The notes under the pieces: generated by a model
Told to the model about the DNA's origin: nothing
Databases searched by the model: none
Seen by the model: the letters and a program-made list of their open reading frames with translations, nothing else
Assembly: GCF_934668725.1 (NCBI RefSeq)
Contig: NZ_CAKUOF010000009.1
Coordinates: 124,001-188,000, forward strand
Length of the DNA stretch: 64,000 bases
Direction of reading: 5' to 3'
Origin: an uncultured Dysgonomonas sp.
GTDB taxonomy: Bacteria; Bacteroidota; Bacteroidia; Bacteroidales; Dysgonomonadaceae
Part shown: piece by piece, positions 42,987-52,887 of the stretch
How positions within the stretch are numbered: position 1 is the stretch's first letter
How the letters are laid out: every line of letters begins with the position of its first letter
Made by a program: the position numbers and the translations under genes

Positions 42987-44216
42987 ATGAAACAAGAAAA
43001 ATTCAAGGTTTTACTTTACCTGAAAAAAAGCAGTCCTGATAAATCAGGCAAAACTCCCATCATGGGAAGAATCACTATCGGAAGGTCCATGTCCCAATTC
43101 AGCCTGAAACTTTCCTGTACTCCTGGGTTGTGGAATCCCCGCGAAAGTCGCCTGGATGGAAAGAGCCGTGAAGCAGTAGTAACCAATGCAAAAATAGAGA
43201 AACTGTTGCTTGCCGTCCATTCGGCTTATGATACACTCATAGAGCGCAACCAGCCTTTTGATGCTACGTCCGTCAAAAACCTGTTTCAGGGAAGTATGGG
43301 AGCACAAACAACCCTGCTTGCACTTCTTGACAGGCATATGGAAGGGCTACGAGCCCGTATCGGAATAGATGTTGCCCCGACCACCTTAAGTGGGTATGTG
43401 TACACCCACCGTTCATTAGGCAAATTCATCAAGAAGAAGTTCAAGACCAAAGATATTGCCTTCGGGCAATTGAACGAGCTGTTCATCCGGGAGTATCAGG
43501 ACTTCGTTCTTCTCGAACAGGGCTATTCAATGGATACCGTTCGCCACTATCTGGCTATCCTGAAAAAGATGTGTAAGATTGCCTTCAAAGAGGGTATTTC
43601 CGAAAAACTGTATTTTGCCCATTATAAACTGCCCAAACAGAAAGAAGCCACCCCAAAAGCATTAAGCAGAGAGAGCTTCGAGAAAATCCGAGATTTGGAG
43701 ATTGCCCCTAACCGTCATTCTCATCTGCTTACCCGTGACTTGTTTCTATTCGCTTGCTATACCGGTACTTCTTATGCGGATATAGTTCGCATAACAGAAG
43801 AGAATCTTTTTACAGATGAAGAAGATAATCTTTGGCTTAAATACCGCAGGAAGAAAACCGATTTCCAAGCCCGTGTCAAATTATTGCCCGAAGCCATCAC
43901 TCTGCTTGAAAAATATAAAGAAGAGGACAGAGAAACATTGTTCCCGATACAATCAGCAGAAGTGGTACAATTAAATATGCGGGGATTACGTGTTATGGCA
44001 GATATAAAGCAGCCAATCTCCTATCATTCAGGAAGACATAGCTTTGCCAGTTTAATTACGCTCGAAGAGGGAGTCCCGATAGAAACGATCAGTAGGATGC
44101 TCGGGCACAGCAACATCAAAACAACTCAGGTCTATGCCCGTGTTACTCCTAAAAAGCTTTTCGAGGATATGGATAAATTTATTGAAGTAACCAGAGATTT
44201 ACAATTAGTTCTATAA
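42987..44216 (+). CDS. Tyrosine recombinase/integrase (first of tandem pair)
   Basis: A 409-residue Bacteroidota-type integrase: Arm-DNA-binding N-terminus (KFKVLLYLKKSSPDKSGKTPIMGRITI), SAM-like core-binding domain (GYVYTHRSLGKFIKKKFK), and catalytic domain with FACYTGTSYADIVRI, ISYHSGRHSFASLI (HxxR), LGHSNIKTTQVYARV (His and nucleophilic Tyr). As in IntDOT, the first catalytic Arg position (usually TGxR) is not Arg (TGTS). It is the first gene on the plus strand in the mobile region. Confidence 0.93.
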   Translation: MKQEKFKVLLYLKKSSPDKSGKTPIMGRITIGRSMSQFSLKLSCTPGLWNPRESRLDGKSREAVVTNAKIEKLLLAVHSAYDTLIERNQPFDATSVKNLFQGSMGAQTTLLALLDRHMEGLRARIGIDVAPTTLSGYVYTHRSLGKFIKKKFKTKDIAFGQLNELFIREYQDFVLLEQGYSMDTVRHYLAILKKMCKIAFKEGISEKLYFAHYKLPKQKEATPKALSRESFEKIRDLEIAPNRHSHLLTRDLFLFACYTGTSYADIVRITEENLFTDEEDNLWLKYRRKKTDFQARVKLLPEAITLLEKYKEEDRETLFPIQSAEVVQLNMRGLRVMADIKQPISYHSGRHSFASLITLEEGVPIETISRMLGHSNIKTTQVYARVTPKKLFEDMDKFIEVTRDLQLVL

Positions 44217-44339
44217 AGTCAAGGTCGCTCTTTTTATTATCGGTTAAGGATTTTATTTATTGATAGATCTGTTTGAATACATATCATTAAATGCTTTTCT
44301 TACTTGTATCAAAACAAAATCATTCAAAAATATATAATT

Positions 44340-45563
44340 ATGAGATCAACATTCAAAATATTGTTTTACATCAATAAAAACAAAATTAAGGCAGATGGCA
44401 CAACAGCTATTCTGTGCCGGATCAGTATAGACGGCAAACAAACAGTCATAACCACAGGTATCTATTGCAGTCCTAAAGATTGGAATACAAGGAAAGGAAC
44501 CATTAAAATAGAAAGGGAAAATAATAAGCTTATAACCTATCGTAACCGTATCGAGAACACCTACAATCATATATTGAGAGAACAGGGAGTTATCAGCGCA
44601 GAGCTATTAAAAAACACTATCATTGGGGTTAACTCTATCCCAACCATGCTCTTACAGGCAGGAGACGTGGAACGTGAACGCCTGCGACTTCGCTCCATCG
44701 AAATAAACTCCACAACCAGCTACCGACAATCGGGAATATCACAACGGAACCTGAAAGAGTTCCTATGCTCCAGAGGGATGAAGGATATTGCCTTCTCTGA
44801 TATTACCGAAGAGTTTGGCGAATCATTCAAACTCTATTTGAAAACCATAGGAGAACGCAAATCGGGTTATATCAATAAATGTATCACCTGGCTCAACAGG
44901 CTTATTTATATTGCCATCGATCAGGAAGTATTAAGAAGTAATCCGTTGGAAGAGGTGAGGTATGAAAAGAAAGAACCACCCAAGCACAAACACATAAGCA
45001 AAGATGATTTTAAACGGCTGCTGGAAACACCCATGCCAGAAGAACGGTTGGAGCTGGTCCGCAGGGCTTTTATCTTCTCAACATTGACCGGGTTGGCTTA
45101 TGTCGATATATACGGATTGTATCCGCACCATATCCAAAAAACATCCGAAGGTAGATTGTATATCCGAAAACGCAGGGTAAAGACCAATGTAGAGGCATTT
45201 ATACCCCTGCATCCGATAGCGGAGCAAATCCTTCTGCTATACAATACCACAGATGAAAGTAGTCCCGTGTTTCGATTACCTGTCCGTGATAAAATCTGGT
45301 ACGAGATAAACCAGATAGGTACATTAATAGACCTGAAAGAGAATCTTTCCTACCATCAAAGCAGGCACAGTTTCGGAACATTATTGCTTTCGGCAGGTGT
45401 CTCGATAGAAAGCGTTGCCAAAATGATGGGGCATGCCAATATCAATACAACACAAGTGTATGCACAGATCACAGAGCAGAAAATATCGCAAGATATGGAT
45501 AAAGTAATCGAACGGAGAAAAACGATGCAAAACACAGCAAATCAAACCGCAATAACAATATAA
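44340..45563 (+). CDS. Tyrosine recombinase/integrase (second of tandem pair)
   Basis: About 407 residues from ATG 44340 (MRSTFKILFYINKNK). Arm-binding N-terminus (ADGTTAILCRISIDGKQTVITTGIYC), core-binding domain, and catalytic FSTLTGLAYVDIYGL, LSYHQSRHSFGTLLL, MMGHANINTTQVYAQI. It differs from the first recombinase, so the pair is not a recent duplication; tandem integrases of this type commonly head Bacteroides mobilisable elements. The next gene follows two bases later. Confidence 0.93.
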   Translation: MRSTFKILFYINKNKIKADGTTAILCRISIDGKQTVITTGIYCSPKDWNTRKGTIKIERENNKLITYRNRIENTYNHILREQGVISAELLKNTIIGVNSIPTMLLQAGDVERERLRLRSIEINSTTSYRQSGISQRNLKEFLCSRGMKDIAFSDITEEFGESFKLYLKTIGERKSGYINKCITWLNRLIYIAIDQEVLRSNPLEEVRYEKKEPPKHKHISKDDFKRLLETPMPEERLELVRRAFIFSTLTGLAYVDIYGLYPHHIQKTSEGRLYIRKRRVKTNVEAFIPLHPIAEQILLLYNTTDESSPVFRLPVRDKIWYEINQIGTLIDLKENLSYHQSRHSFGTLLLSAGVSIESVAKMMGHANINTTQVYAQITEQKISQDMDKVIERRKTMQNTANQTAITI

Positions 45564-45565
45564 CC

Positions 45566-45931
45566 ATGAAAGAAGAAAAAAGAGAAGTAATTATAATGAC
45601 AGATAATGGAACAGTTATCGTTCCGGGTGAAACAAAAATGAGTATTGCTGAGATTGCAGATCTGTTCGGCATTTACTACCGGACAGCGAAACGACATATC
45701 CGTACCATCGAAAAATCGGGTATTGCAGGCGGGGACTATACAATGATCTGTACGGCCGATGGTCAAAAAATCTATCCTGAATACTATGGTTTAGAAATGA
45801 TTATTGCTCTTGCTTTCCGGATTCATTCAAGAAATGCAGAGATGTTTAGAGAATGGCTATGCAAAAAAGCTACACAAAAAGAGATTCTCGAAATGCCGAT
45901 AATATCCATTCAAAATTATATGTTGAATTGA
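45566..45931 (+). CDS. HTH/RhuM-like small protein of the integrase operon
   Basis: A 121-residue protein with an HTH-like segment (MSIAEIADLFGIYYRTAKRHIRTIEKSG) and a C-terminal YYGLEMIIALAFRIHSRNAEMFREWLCKKA, the pattern seen in virulence/RhuM and other phage-associated proteins. It is cotranscribed with the second recombinase and may regulate recombination. A hairpin closes the operon. Confidence 0.65.
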   Translation: MKEEKREVIIMTDNGTVIVPGETKMSIAEIADLFGIYYRTAKRHIRTIEKSGIAGGDYTMICTADGQKIYPEYYGLEMIIALAFRIHSRNAEMFREWLCKKATQKEILEMPIISIQNYMLN

Positions 45932-46024
45932 AGTCCCCCTTCTCATAAAATATCTCATAATTTAAATTACTCTCAGAGAGTCGGATATTGGGAATCAGTA
46001 TCAGCTATATCCTCCAAAAGGGTG

Positions 46025-46070
46025 AAAAAGGGAGCCTGTCCTATAAATATAAATCGAATAGCTCCCTTTT
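46025..46070 (+). terminator. Terminator of the integrase operon
   Basis: A 10-bp stem (AAAAGGGAGC at 46025-46034, GCTCCCTTTT at 46061-46070) with a long loop, 94 bases past the stop. Confidence 0.65.
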
Positions 46071-46185
46071 GTCAAATATCAAATCAACTATACTTATATT
46101 CTCCAAAGATGTCACATATTGATAAATGCTTGGCCTTATTTTGTATTTTATATGTTTGAAAACATTAATACTTACGAACGGAGTA

Positions 46186-46503
46186 TTATTGATATTTTTC
46201 TATCGCTTCCTTATATAGATTATCCGCTTCATCTTTAAACCGATCTTTATTTGAAAGAAAACTAGTAAATTTCTCAGCTATATGTTTGTAAATAATTTGA
46301 TGAGCTTTATTTGCAAGTTTACTCTCATCATATGGATCTAATTCAAAATCCTCACTGGATGCATAATCCAATAGTTTTAGTAAATCATCTTTTTCTATCT
46401 GATCTATTTCCGTCCATATATCAGACTGGCTCTTATCTTTGATGAAAAAGCCTTTGTTATTCTCAATCTTTAAGTATTTCATATGTTCTGTTTTTTCTTT
46501 CAT
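46186..46503 (-). CDS. Small acidic protein coupled to the PHP-ATPase
   Basis: A 105-residue acidic, helical protein (MKEKTEHMKYLKIENNKGFFIKDKSQSDIWTEIDQIEKDDLLKLLDYA, ending NLYKEAIEKYQ). Its start overlaps the end of the PHP-ATPase gene by 41 bases, so translation is coupled. No family is recognised; in two-gene ATPase systems such a partner is often an inhibitor or adaptor (inference). Confidence 0.7.
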   Translation of the reverse strand: MKEKTEHMKYLKIENNKGFFIKDKSQSDIWTEIDQIEKDDLLKLLDYASSEDFELDPYDESKLANKAHQIIYKHIAEKFTSFLSNKDRFKDEADNLYKEAIEKYQ

Positions 46504-48475
46504 AATAAGCTTCTTGTCCAGCTTCTAAACAATTGAATAAGATATCTAAATTTTGAATCTCTTCATCATTAGCATTTTTTAAAATTTTACTTGTTGGATG
46601 TCCATAATAAACTTTATATTCAACATTTCCTTCGTTTACATTCTTCTGAGTGTATAAGAGATAATCTGGCTTTATTGATGCTCCAACAGTATTATTATGG
46701 GTAACTACCACAACCGGAATTTCTTTAGATATTTCCTTTATCAACTCATTTACTTCATTCTTTAAGAAAATATTATCAAAAGAAGATTCGGGCTCATCTA
46801 TTAATAATAGATCATATTTCAAAGCATCATTTATTTCATATAATAAATTAAATTCTGAACGTTCTCCTCCCGAAACTTCAAATCCATATTTATTCAGTGT
46901 TTTATACTCTATATCTATAAAATATTTATAATACTCAGTTTCTTCAAGTCCTACATTTTTTAGAGATATTAGAAATTTATAGGGGTCACCATAATTATTG
47001 AAAGAATCACTAAAGGCAAGCCGTCTCCGACTTTTTGTACCTAATTGGCTAGCTCCTGTATATTTTTTAGTTCTTGCAACAACTCGAAAACCTCTGATTT
47101 CTTTGCTATCAATCTCTTTCTCTGTCTGTAAATGTTTAACTAATTTCGTAAATTTAGATACTTTTACCTTATCTAACTGAACTTTCAGAAAATCAACATC
47201 ATCAATTATTGTGGTTGTAGAACGGAACCTCAAATCATCTTTTATTCCATTCATTAAATCATTGATCCAAATCTTCTTTAAATTATTTTCATAAGATCGA
47301 TTATGAGTATTAATTAATTCAAGGAGTAACGATTTTAAGTTTTCTACTGAAATATGTTTATCAATAATACTTCTGTACTCTTTATTTTCAAATAGTAGTT
47401 TTGTCGCATTTATCAACTTTTTAAGACTATCGAGATCATCTACTTCAAAAGTAGCCTCATTATATAACTTACATTTTGAGAAAGCATCTAATTTATCATT
47501 CTCTGTTGCATATCTTTTTAATGAATCAATATATTTTTCAACCCTTAAATTATTTTCTTTCAGGTCTATTTCATTGATGTCATATACAACATCTTTGAAC
47601 TCTTTAAGATAGTTTTCAGAAACAAGGCTATGTCGTGTAGTTACCAAATCCTTAAATTTCTCCTCGTCATTTTGTAATAAGGAAAACTGCTTCAAATACT
47701 TAACATTATCAAATCCTCGGCAAATTTTCTCTAAGGTAAATGTTTTTCCCGAAGATCTTTCTCCTATAATTACATTTAACCCTGTTGATAATATTACACC
47801 ATCATCTGTAGCTTGAAAGAATTCATTACTTTCTTCTTTGGAAATAAATATTTTAGCTTTATCGAAAAGACACCCTTTTATTGCTCTTAGAGTAGAATCT
47901 GTAGCATCAACATACGTTTGTCTAGTTGGAAAATCCGACATATCTTCTACAAAACGACAATCACTGAAAATAACAGGAGTAAGTTTGTCTGATTCTTTCA
48001 GGCAAGTCTTGAACTTTCTTAAACTCGTCACTTCTCCCGCAAAGATATTATCTCCTAATTTTAATAAGGTTTCTTCTTTTATGATTGGCTTCTTATCATA
48101 ATGGGGTATCAAGAGGTATTTATTCAGAATGGGGAAGATTTCGATTAATTGCTCATAGGTGATACAATCATGTTTTGTTTTAATCAGACTTTCTATCTTT
48201 TTACATTTTATATTAAAATCCTCAAGATCTTCATTCTCTGAGATCAATAATATATGCCCTCCTTCCAAATCAATTTCTATTCCAGGAAATACTTTTACTG
48301 AAAGTTCCCGACATATTTCTTCAAATTGAGCCTTGTCAAAAAGATTGTGATTAGTAATGGCAATACAATCAATATCCAACTTTTCAACATAATCTTTAAG
48401 TGAATTCAAACTAAAGAAAAAAGTTCCATCACTTATTGATGGGACTGTATGTATATGCAAATCTATTTTTTTCAA
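46463..48475 (-). CDS. PHP-domain AAA-like ATPase (TrlF-like)
   Basis: A 670-residue protein. Residues about 1-210 form a PHP phosphoesterase domain (DLHIHTVPSISDGT, CIAITNHNLFD, VFPGIEIDLEGGHIL). Residues about 225-650 form an SMC/RecN-type ATPase: Walker A GERSSGKT (238-245), signature SGGERSEFNLLYEI and Walker B DLLLIDEPESSFDN, H-loop VVVTHN. This matches TrlF-type ATPases. The PHP domain may be a nuclease or phosphatase driven by the ATPase. It lies 78 bases downstream of kwaB on the same strand, likely part of the same defence cluster. Confidence 0.83.
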   Translation of the reverse strand: MKKIDLHIHTVPSISDGTFFFSLNSLKDYVEKLDIDCIAITNHNLFDKAQFEEICRELSVKVFPGIEIDLEGGHILLISENEDLEDFNIKCKKIESLIKTKHDCITYEQLIEIFPILNKYLLIPHYDKKPIIKEETLLKLGDNIFAGEVTSLRKFKTCLKESDKLTPVIFSDCRFVEDMSDFPTRQTYVDATDSTLRAIKGCLFDKAKIFISKEESNEFFQATDDGVILSTGLNVIIGERSSGKTFTLEKICRGFDNVKYLKQFSLLQNDEEKFKDLVTTRHSLVSENYLKEFKDVVYDINEIDLKENNLRVEKYIDSLKRYATENDKLDAFSKCKLYNEATFEVDDLDSLKKLINATKLLFENKEYRSIIDKHISVENLKSLLLELINTHNRSYENNLKKIWINDLMNGIKDDLRFRSTTTIIDDVDFLKVQLDKVKVSKFTKLVKHLQTEKEIDSKEIRGFRVVARTKKYTGASQLGTKSRRRLAFSDSFNNYGDPYKFLISLKNVGLEETEYYKYFIDIEYKTLNKYGFEVSGGERSEFNLLYEINDALKYDLLLIDEPESSFDNIFLKNEVNELIKEISKEIPVVVVTHNNTVGASIKPDYLLYTQKNVNEGNVEYKVYYGHPTSKILKNANDEEIQNLDILFNCLEAGQEAYYERKNRTYEILKD

Positions 48476-48553
48476 TTTCTCACTGATTTATATTGGGACA
48501 TTTATTTTTCTAATATAATATAAAGCACCTTAATCCTGAGGTTCAATTAAAAA

Positions 48554-49567
48554 CTACTTATTGACCAATTCTTTTCCGGCAAAGGTTCCATATGCTTTAC
48601 CTGAGACTTCTCCCGTCTTATAATAATCTGCCAGCATTTTTAATATAGTATCTATGTCCTTTTCTTCTTCAATTGCTAATTTTCCATCTTTTACATTTAA
48701 TTTAACTCCATACTTTCGGCAGACAGTTTTCATTTTAGTTATTACCTTATCATTAAGAGTCCTATAATTACCAATTCTGGAAATACGGACTAGTTTTTTG
48801 TGAATTGCGGGATTACTTTCTATCTTTTCCTCTATGATTTCCAAACCATCTATCCTTCCTGTACTTTTTAGTTCCAGAACAACATTCTTAGCTTCTTCTT
48901 TATATTCATCCTGTAAACCAAGGATTTGTTCAAAATTTGTTTTCTTTATGACATAAAAAGTATCAGTATAATAAATACAATCTATTTGTTTTTCCAGATT
49001 TACTGTCTCACCCTTTAATAGCTCAAGCTTTTGATTCGTTGTATCAAAAAAGGTTCTGATTAATTTCATTGATTTATGGTTATCCTTTTCATCTATAGCA
49101 ACCTTTCCTGCCGATATTTTTCGAAAAGTATATATCCAGTCTTTTTCTTCCAAATCGTTAAACCCGACACAATACGCCCATAATTCGTCATCATTGGATA
49201 AAATTGACTCAATACTTTGCATCTTGGGTGGATTTTTTTGCAACTGGTTATAGACTACATCTGAAAAAGAAAAGACCTTATTCTTCATCGAATAAGTGAA
49301 TAAATGCTCAGTATCGTCCGATACGACATCATAATCAACTATTTCAAAATCTTTCTTAATAATTCTTTCCAACTGCTCTCTGGATAAATCATATAAATAC
49401 TGCCGAATCTCGTCATCAATATCTACTTGGTATACCCGAAAGAGATATTTATCTATAATCCGTGCATTCCTTCTTACATTTTCTTTCAATACTCTTGTTA
49501 TAAAAAATAAACGCAGGTCTTCTGTTTCTGTGACAGATACTTTTTCTAAGATTTCTTGTAATGTCAT
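48554..49567 (-). CDS. kwaB: Kiwa defence protein KwaB (DUF4868)
   Basis: A 337-residue soluble protein of the DUF4868 family: EILSNDDELWAYCVGFNDLEE, IYTFRKISAGKVAID, KQIDCIYYTDTFYVIKKTNFEQIL, and KLVRISRIGNYRTLNDKVI. KwaB is the cytoplasmic component of the Kiwa anti-phage system, reported to bind DNA and to act with the membrane protein KwaA. It begins 7 bases after the kwaA stop and is followed by the PHP-ATPase, an addition to the basic two-gene Kiwa. Identification rests on family pattern plus the KwaA-type neighbour. Confidence 0.83.
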   Translation of the reverse strand: MTLQEILEKVSVTETEDLRLFFITRVLKENVRRNARIIDKYLFRVYQVDIDDEIRQYLYDLSREQLERIIKKDFEIVDYDVVSDDTEHLFTYSMKNKVFSFSDVVYNQLQKNPPKMQSIESILSNDDELWAYCVGFNDLEEKDWIYTFRKISAGKVAIDEKDNHKSMKLIRTFFDTTNQKLELLKGETVNLEKQIDCIYYTDTFYVIKKTNFEQILGLQDEYKEEAKNVVLELKSTGRIDGLEIIEEKIESNPAIHKKLVRISRIGNYRTLNDKVITKMKTVCRKYGVKLNVKDGKLAIEEEKDIDTILKMLADYYKTGEVSGKAYGTFAGKELVNK

Positions 49568-49574
49568 AATAGTA

Positions 49575-50201
49575 CTAGTTATTCAAATTTCTACTTGAAG
49601 CAAAAAATAATTTATGTCCAATCGGATATATTTTTATGATTGAGTCTTCGACTAGATTCTTTTCATTTATTATAATCAAGCCATTTCTCCTTTTTCCCCC
49701 TTGTTCCTCATATTCTATTTCAAAGATTGAATATTTAAAACTTAGCAACGGATTTATCAATAACAGATTAGAATTAATATAAATCCGATAAATGATTATC
49801 ATCAAGAATATAAATGCAAAAATCTCATACCAGCTACTAAAGTTTTGAAAGATAAATGGTATTATGTAAGTTGCTATATAACCAATAGATTCACTGTTTC
49901 GGTTCTTTACATCCTTTAGTATTATATTATCTCCATTTTTTATATTCTTCTTCAAATTGGAAAATAGCAGTTTGCATCCTATAAGGCTAAAGATCGAAAC
50001 GACTGATAAAAAAGCAGAAAATCCAAATTTTGTAAGAAATATGACAACTGAATATTGATTAAAACCTCCCCAATTAAAATATCCTACATTTTCTGAAACT
50101 TGTTTAAATACAATCAAGGCAAATAACGGGATGTAGGAGGTTATAAAAAGTACAAACTCTGCTATTCCATATAAACTATTAACCTGATTATTTGAATTCA
50201 T
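49575..50201 (-). CDS. kwaA: Kiwa defence membrane protein KwaA
   Basis: A 208-residue membrane protein with four hydrophobic segments: EFVLFITSYIPLFALIVFK, FGFSAFLSVVSIFSLIGCKLL, YIATYIIPFIFQNFSSWY and IFAFIFLMIIIYRIYI, then a soluble C-terminal tail with FEIEYEEQGGKRRNGLIII. This topology, size and adjacency to a DUF4868 gene match KwaA, the membrane sensor of the Kiwa system. First gene of the operon. Confidence 0.8.
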   Translation of the reverse strand: MNSNNQVNSLYGIAEFVLFITSYIPLFALIVFKQVSENVGYFNWGGFNQYSVVIFLTKFGFSAFLSVVSIFSLIGCKLLFSNLKKNIKNGDNIILKDVKNRNSESIGYIATYIIPFIFQNFSSWYEIFAFIFLMIIIYRIYINSNLLLINPLLSFKYSIFEIEYEEQGGKRRNGLIIINEKNLVEDSIIKIYPIGHKLFFASSRNLNN

Positions 50202-50702
50202 TTGGAATTTGTGTTATTATATCATTAACAACGTGTTTTCTTATATATCAAAGTATTATAGTAAAAGTAGAGAATTTTTAGTAATTCAAATAATATATTT
50301 GTTAAAATATTCATTTAAAGCAGACCTCCAAGTTCTAGTTTATTTAGCAGAAGTATAATAGCAGAAGTATAATAAATGCCTATGTAAAGTTTATTAATGA
50401 TCTTAGAAAAATTAATTAGTTCTATTTTTTCATGATATCAATGTTTAAATTATCGGCAAAATATTTCGTATTCAAATAGATTTTGCTTTTTTAATAAAAA
50501 GTTATAACCAAAAGATTTTTTTCATATTAAAAAAACAGAGATTATTGTCTCTCTGGGATAACAATTAGTCCCCACTCATAAGTCAATTTATCTACCTTGA
50601 CTTCCTATTTTATATTATAATTTTGAAATTCAGCAATGCCGTCCGAAGCATCATATGCTTGATTGATTGGCTCTAGGCTCTTAACTGGCAAACCTTAAAA
50701 CT
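50202..50702. other. Gene-free interval with promoter of the envelope locus
   Basis: No gene in 500 bases. A good plus-strand promoter lies at 50597-50625: TTG (50597-50599), 18-base spacer, TAATTTTG (50618-50625), with a leader of about 70 bases before ATG 50703. I see no clear promoter for the minus-strand kwaA. Confidence 0.55.
50597..50625 (+). promoter_or_regulatory. Bacteroidota promoter of the envelope locus
   Basis: TTG at 50597-50599 and TAATTTTG at 50618-50625 separated by 18 bases, the form expected of -33/-7 elements. Confidence 0.6.
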
Positions 50703-52883
50703 ATGAAACACTTAACTTTAATATTTCTACTGTTATTTTTATTGAATTCTTGCCAGAGCAATCTATCTAAGGACGTAACGTATGCCCTTGAATTAGCTGG
50801 AGAAAATAGATCTGAACTGGAAAAAGTACTCTACCATTATAAGCAAACAAATAAAAAGAAATATGAAGCAGCTTGTTTTCTAATCAGCAATATGCAATAC
50901 CATAGAAGCAAACATACAATTACTTTAGACAGTGCTTATTATTCTTTCTTTTATCGAACTGATTTTTTGTATAATGAGATTTTTCAGCACTATAAAACAT
51001 CCGACATTCTTTCATTTAAATCAATAGAATATGATGATCTTAGGAAGGGCAAAGAAAATGAATTCAGCAATATTCCTTTGCCTGAAGTAGAAGAAAATAC
51101 ACAAACAGATTTGCAACTTGTAAAGTCCGGTTTTCTTATAGACAATATCGAAAGAGCATTTGAAGTATGGGAAAATAGTCCATTACTAAAGGATATGCCA
51201 TTCGATGACTTTAAAGAATTTATACTTCCTTACAGGACAACAAATGAAGAGTTGTTATTAACGCGATCTGATTTGCAAAAGATGTGGGTCAATAGACTCG
51301 GCATAGATGGCTTTTCTAATATTACTCTTCCTCTCGAAAGATACAAAGCATATGTAGAGAAATGCCGTTGGCTAAATTATTATACCAGACCGGAGAAGCA
51401 TATAGCCCTATTTGATCTCTTTTTGCCTAAGTTCAAAATGGATTGCCATAATATGACCAATTGGAGCTGTAATATATTAAGAGCGTGTGGCATCCCTGCC
51501 GTATATGAATATACTCCACAATGGAAAGAAAGAAGCAGCAGGCACTTTTGGTGTACATCGCCGGATTCAACAGGTATATTGCAACCTTACACTGCACCAG
51601 ATAATAATGTGAGAGAAGACTGGCAGAGTGATATTAAATATGCAGGAAAAGTTTATAGAAAAACTTTCGCAGCAAATAAAAGGAGCCCTTTTTTTTTAGC
51701 TGAAGGGTCAGAATATATTCCTGATGAACTCTCTTCTCCATTATTACTGGATCAAACTTTCCGTTATCACCAGACAATAACGCTACGATTACCGTTTAAT
51801 GAGAATACAAAAAATAACTTAGCGTACCTCTGCATGTTCAAAGAGGGTGAACTGAACCCTGTCGGATGGGGGATTATTAATCAGAAAACAAAAGAAGTAA
51901 TTTTTGAACAAGTACCTCTAAATACTGTATTCATTCCTGTATATTACGATGACCAGACAATAGTTAATCTAGGCGAACCTTTTATGGTTTATTCCTCTGG
52001 CATAACAGCAGGCATATCTATGCCTCTTACCTCTAATCACCAAGAGCAGACGTTCGATTTTAAAGTAAATGACGGGGAATTAAAGCAAACAAACAATAAA
52101 ACGAACTTATTACAAGGACTCAAATTTATATCTATACATCCAAATCAGGAGATACTTGAAGAGATGATTCTTCTTCGAAAATTTCCTGAAAAAAGGAGGC
52201 TCAAAGAGTTACAACAAAGACTGATTGGCGCTTTTTTTACGGGTAGTAATGAAGAAGAAGAAAATTTTGATACCCTTTTCATTTTACAAACTCCACCTGT
52301 TCCCTATTTGCAGGAGATTATATTGAATAATAGTAAAGCATACCGATATTACCGATTTTTTACAGCAGATAAGAGTCCTGTAAATATAGCTCATATGGAA
52401 TTTCTGGGTTTACACTCCAAATATTTGAAATGCACAAAACCAACTCCATTGCCCATAACTTCTGTTCAAAGCATTTCTCAAAGAGAAACCAACTCTAATT
52501 TGCTTTGGCGGATAAATGGTATTCCTCTACGAACGGGATCTAAACCTGAAAGTGCTTTCGATGGAAATTTTGAAACATTTGTAGGTTCTTCAACAATAGG
52601 TATGGATTTTGGTAAACCAGTTTTGATTACGCATGTCAGGTTCATTCCTCGTAATGCGAATAATACTATTACTGTTGGTGATACATACCGTTTAAACTAT
52701 CATGATGGGAAAAACTGGAAAGAACATTCAACGCAAATGGCACAATATAATTACTTGAATTTCAAAAATGTCCCATCCAATACTTTATATTGGTTACAAA
52801 ATCTGGACAAAGGAAAAGAAGAACTGCCATTCTTTTATAAAGAAGGACAGCAATACTTCATGAATATAGACTTTGCAAACTAA
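50703..52883 (+). CDS. Transglutaminase-like lipoprotein with discoidin-like C-terminus
   Basis: A 726-residue lipoprotein (LFLLNSC lipobox). An N-terminal helical region is followed by a transglutaminase/peptide-N-glycanase-like core: KMDCHNMTNWSCNILRACGIPAVYEYTPQW with the catalytic Cys, and RHFWCTSPDSTGILQPY with the His/Asp. The middle is beta-rich (RLPFNENTKNNLAYLCMFKEG), and the C-terminal about 130 residues resemble an F5/8-type discoidin domain (SAFDGNFETFVGSSTIGMDFGKPVLITHVRFIPRN). Likely anchored in the outer membrane; substrate unknown. First gene of a four-gene locus. Confidence 0.8.
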   Translation: MKHLTLIFLLLFLLNSCQSNLSKDVTYALELAGENRSELEKVLYHYKQTNKKKYEAACFLISNMQYHRSKHTITLDSAYYSFFYRTDFLYNEIFQHYKTSDILSFKSIEYDDLRKGKENEFSNIPLPEVEENTQTDLQLVKSGFLIDNIERAFEVWENSPLLKDMPFDDFKEFILPYRTTNEELLLTRSDLQKMWVNRLGIDGFSNITLPLERYKAYVEKCRWLNYYTRPEKHIALFDLFLPKFKMDCHNMTNWSCNILRACGIPAVYEYTPQWKERSSRHFWCTSPDSTGILQPYTAPDNNVREDWQSDIKYAGKVYRKTFAANKRSPFFLAEGSEYIPDELSSPLLLDQTFRYHQTITLRLPFNENTKNNLAYLCMFKEGELNPVGWGIINQKTKEVIFEQVPLNTVFIPVYYDDQTIVNLGEPFMVYSSGITAGISMPLTSNHQEQTFDFKVNDGELKQTNNKTNLLQGLKFISIHPNQEILEEMILLRKFPEKRRLKELQQRLIGAFFTGSNEEEENFDTLFILQTPPVPYLQEIILNNSKAYRYYRFFTADKSPVNIAHMEFLGLHSKYLKCTKPTPLPITSVQSISQRETNSNLLWRINGIPLRTGSKPESAFDGNFETFVGSSTIGMDFGKPVLITHVRFIPRNANNTITVGDTYRLNYHDGKNWKEHSTQMAQYNYLNFKNVPSNTLYWLQNLDKGKEELPFFYKEGQQYFMNIDFAN

Positions 52884-52887
52884 AGCT

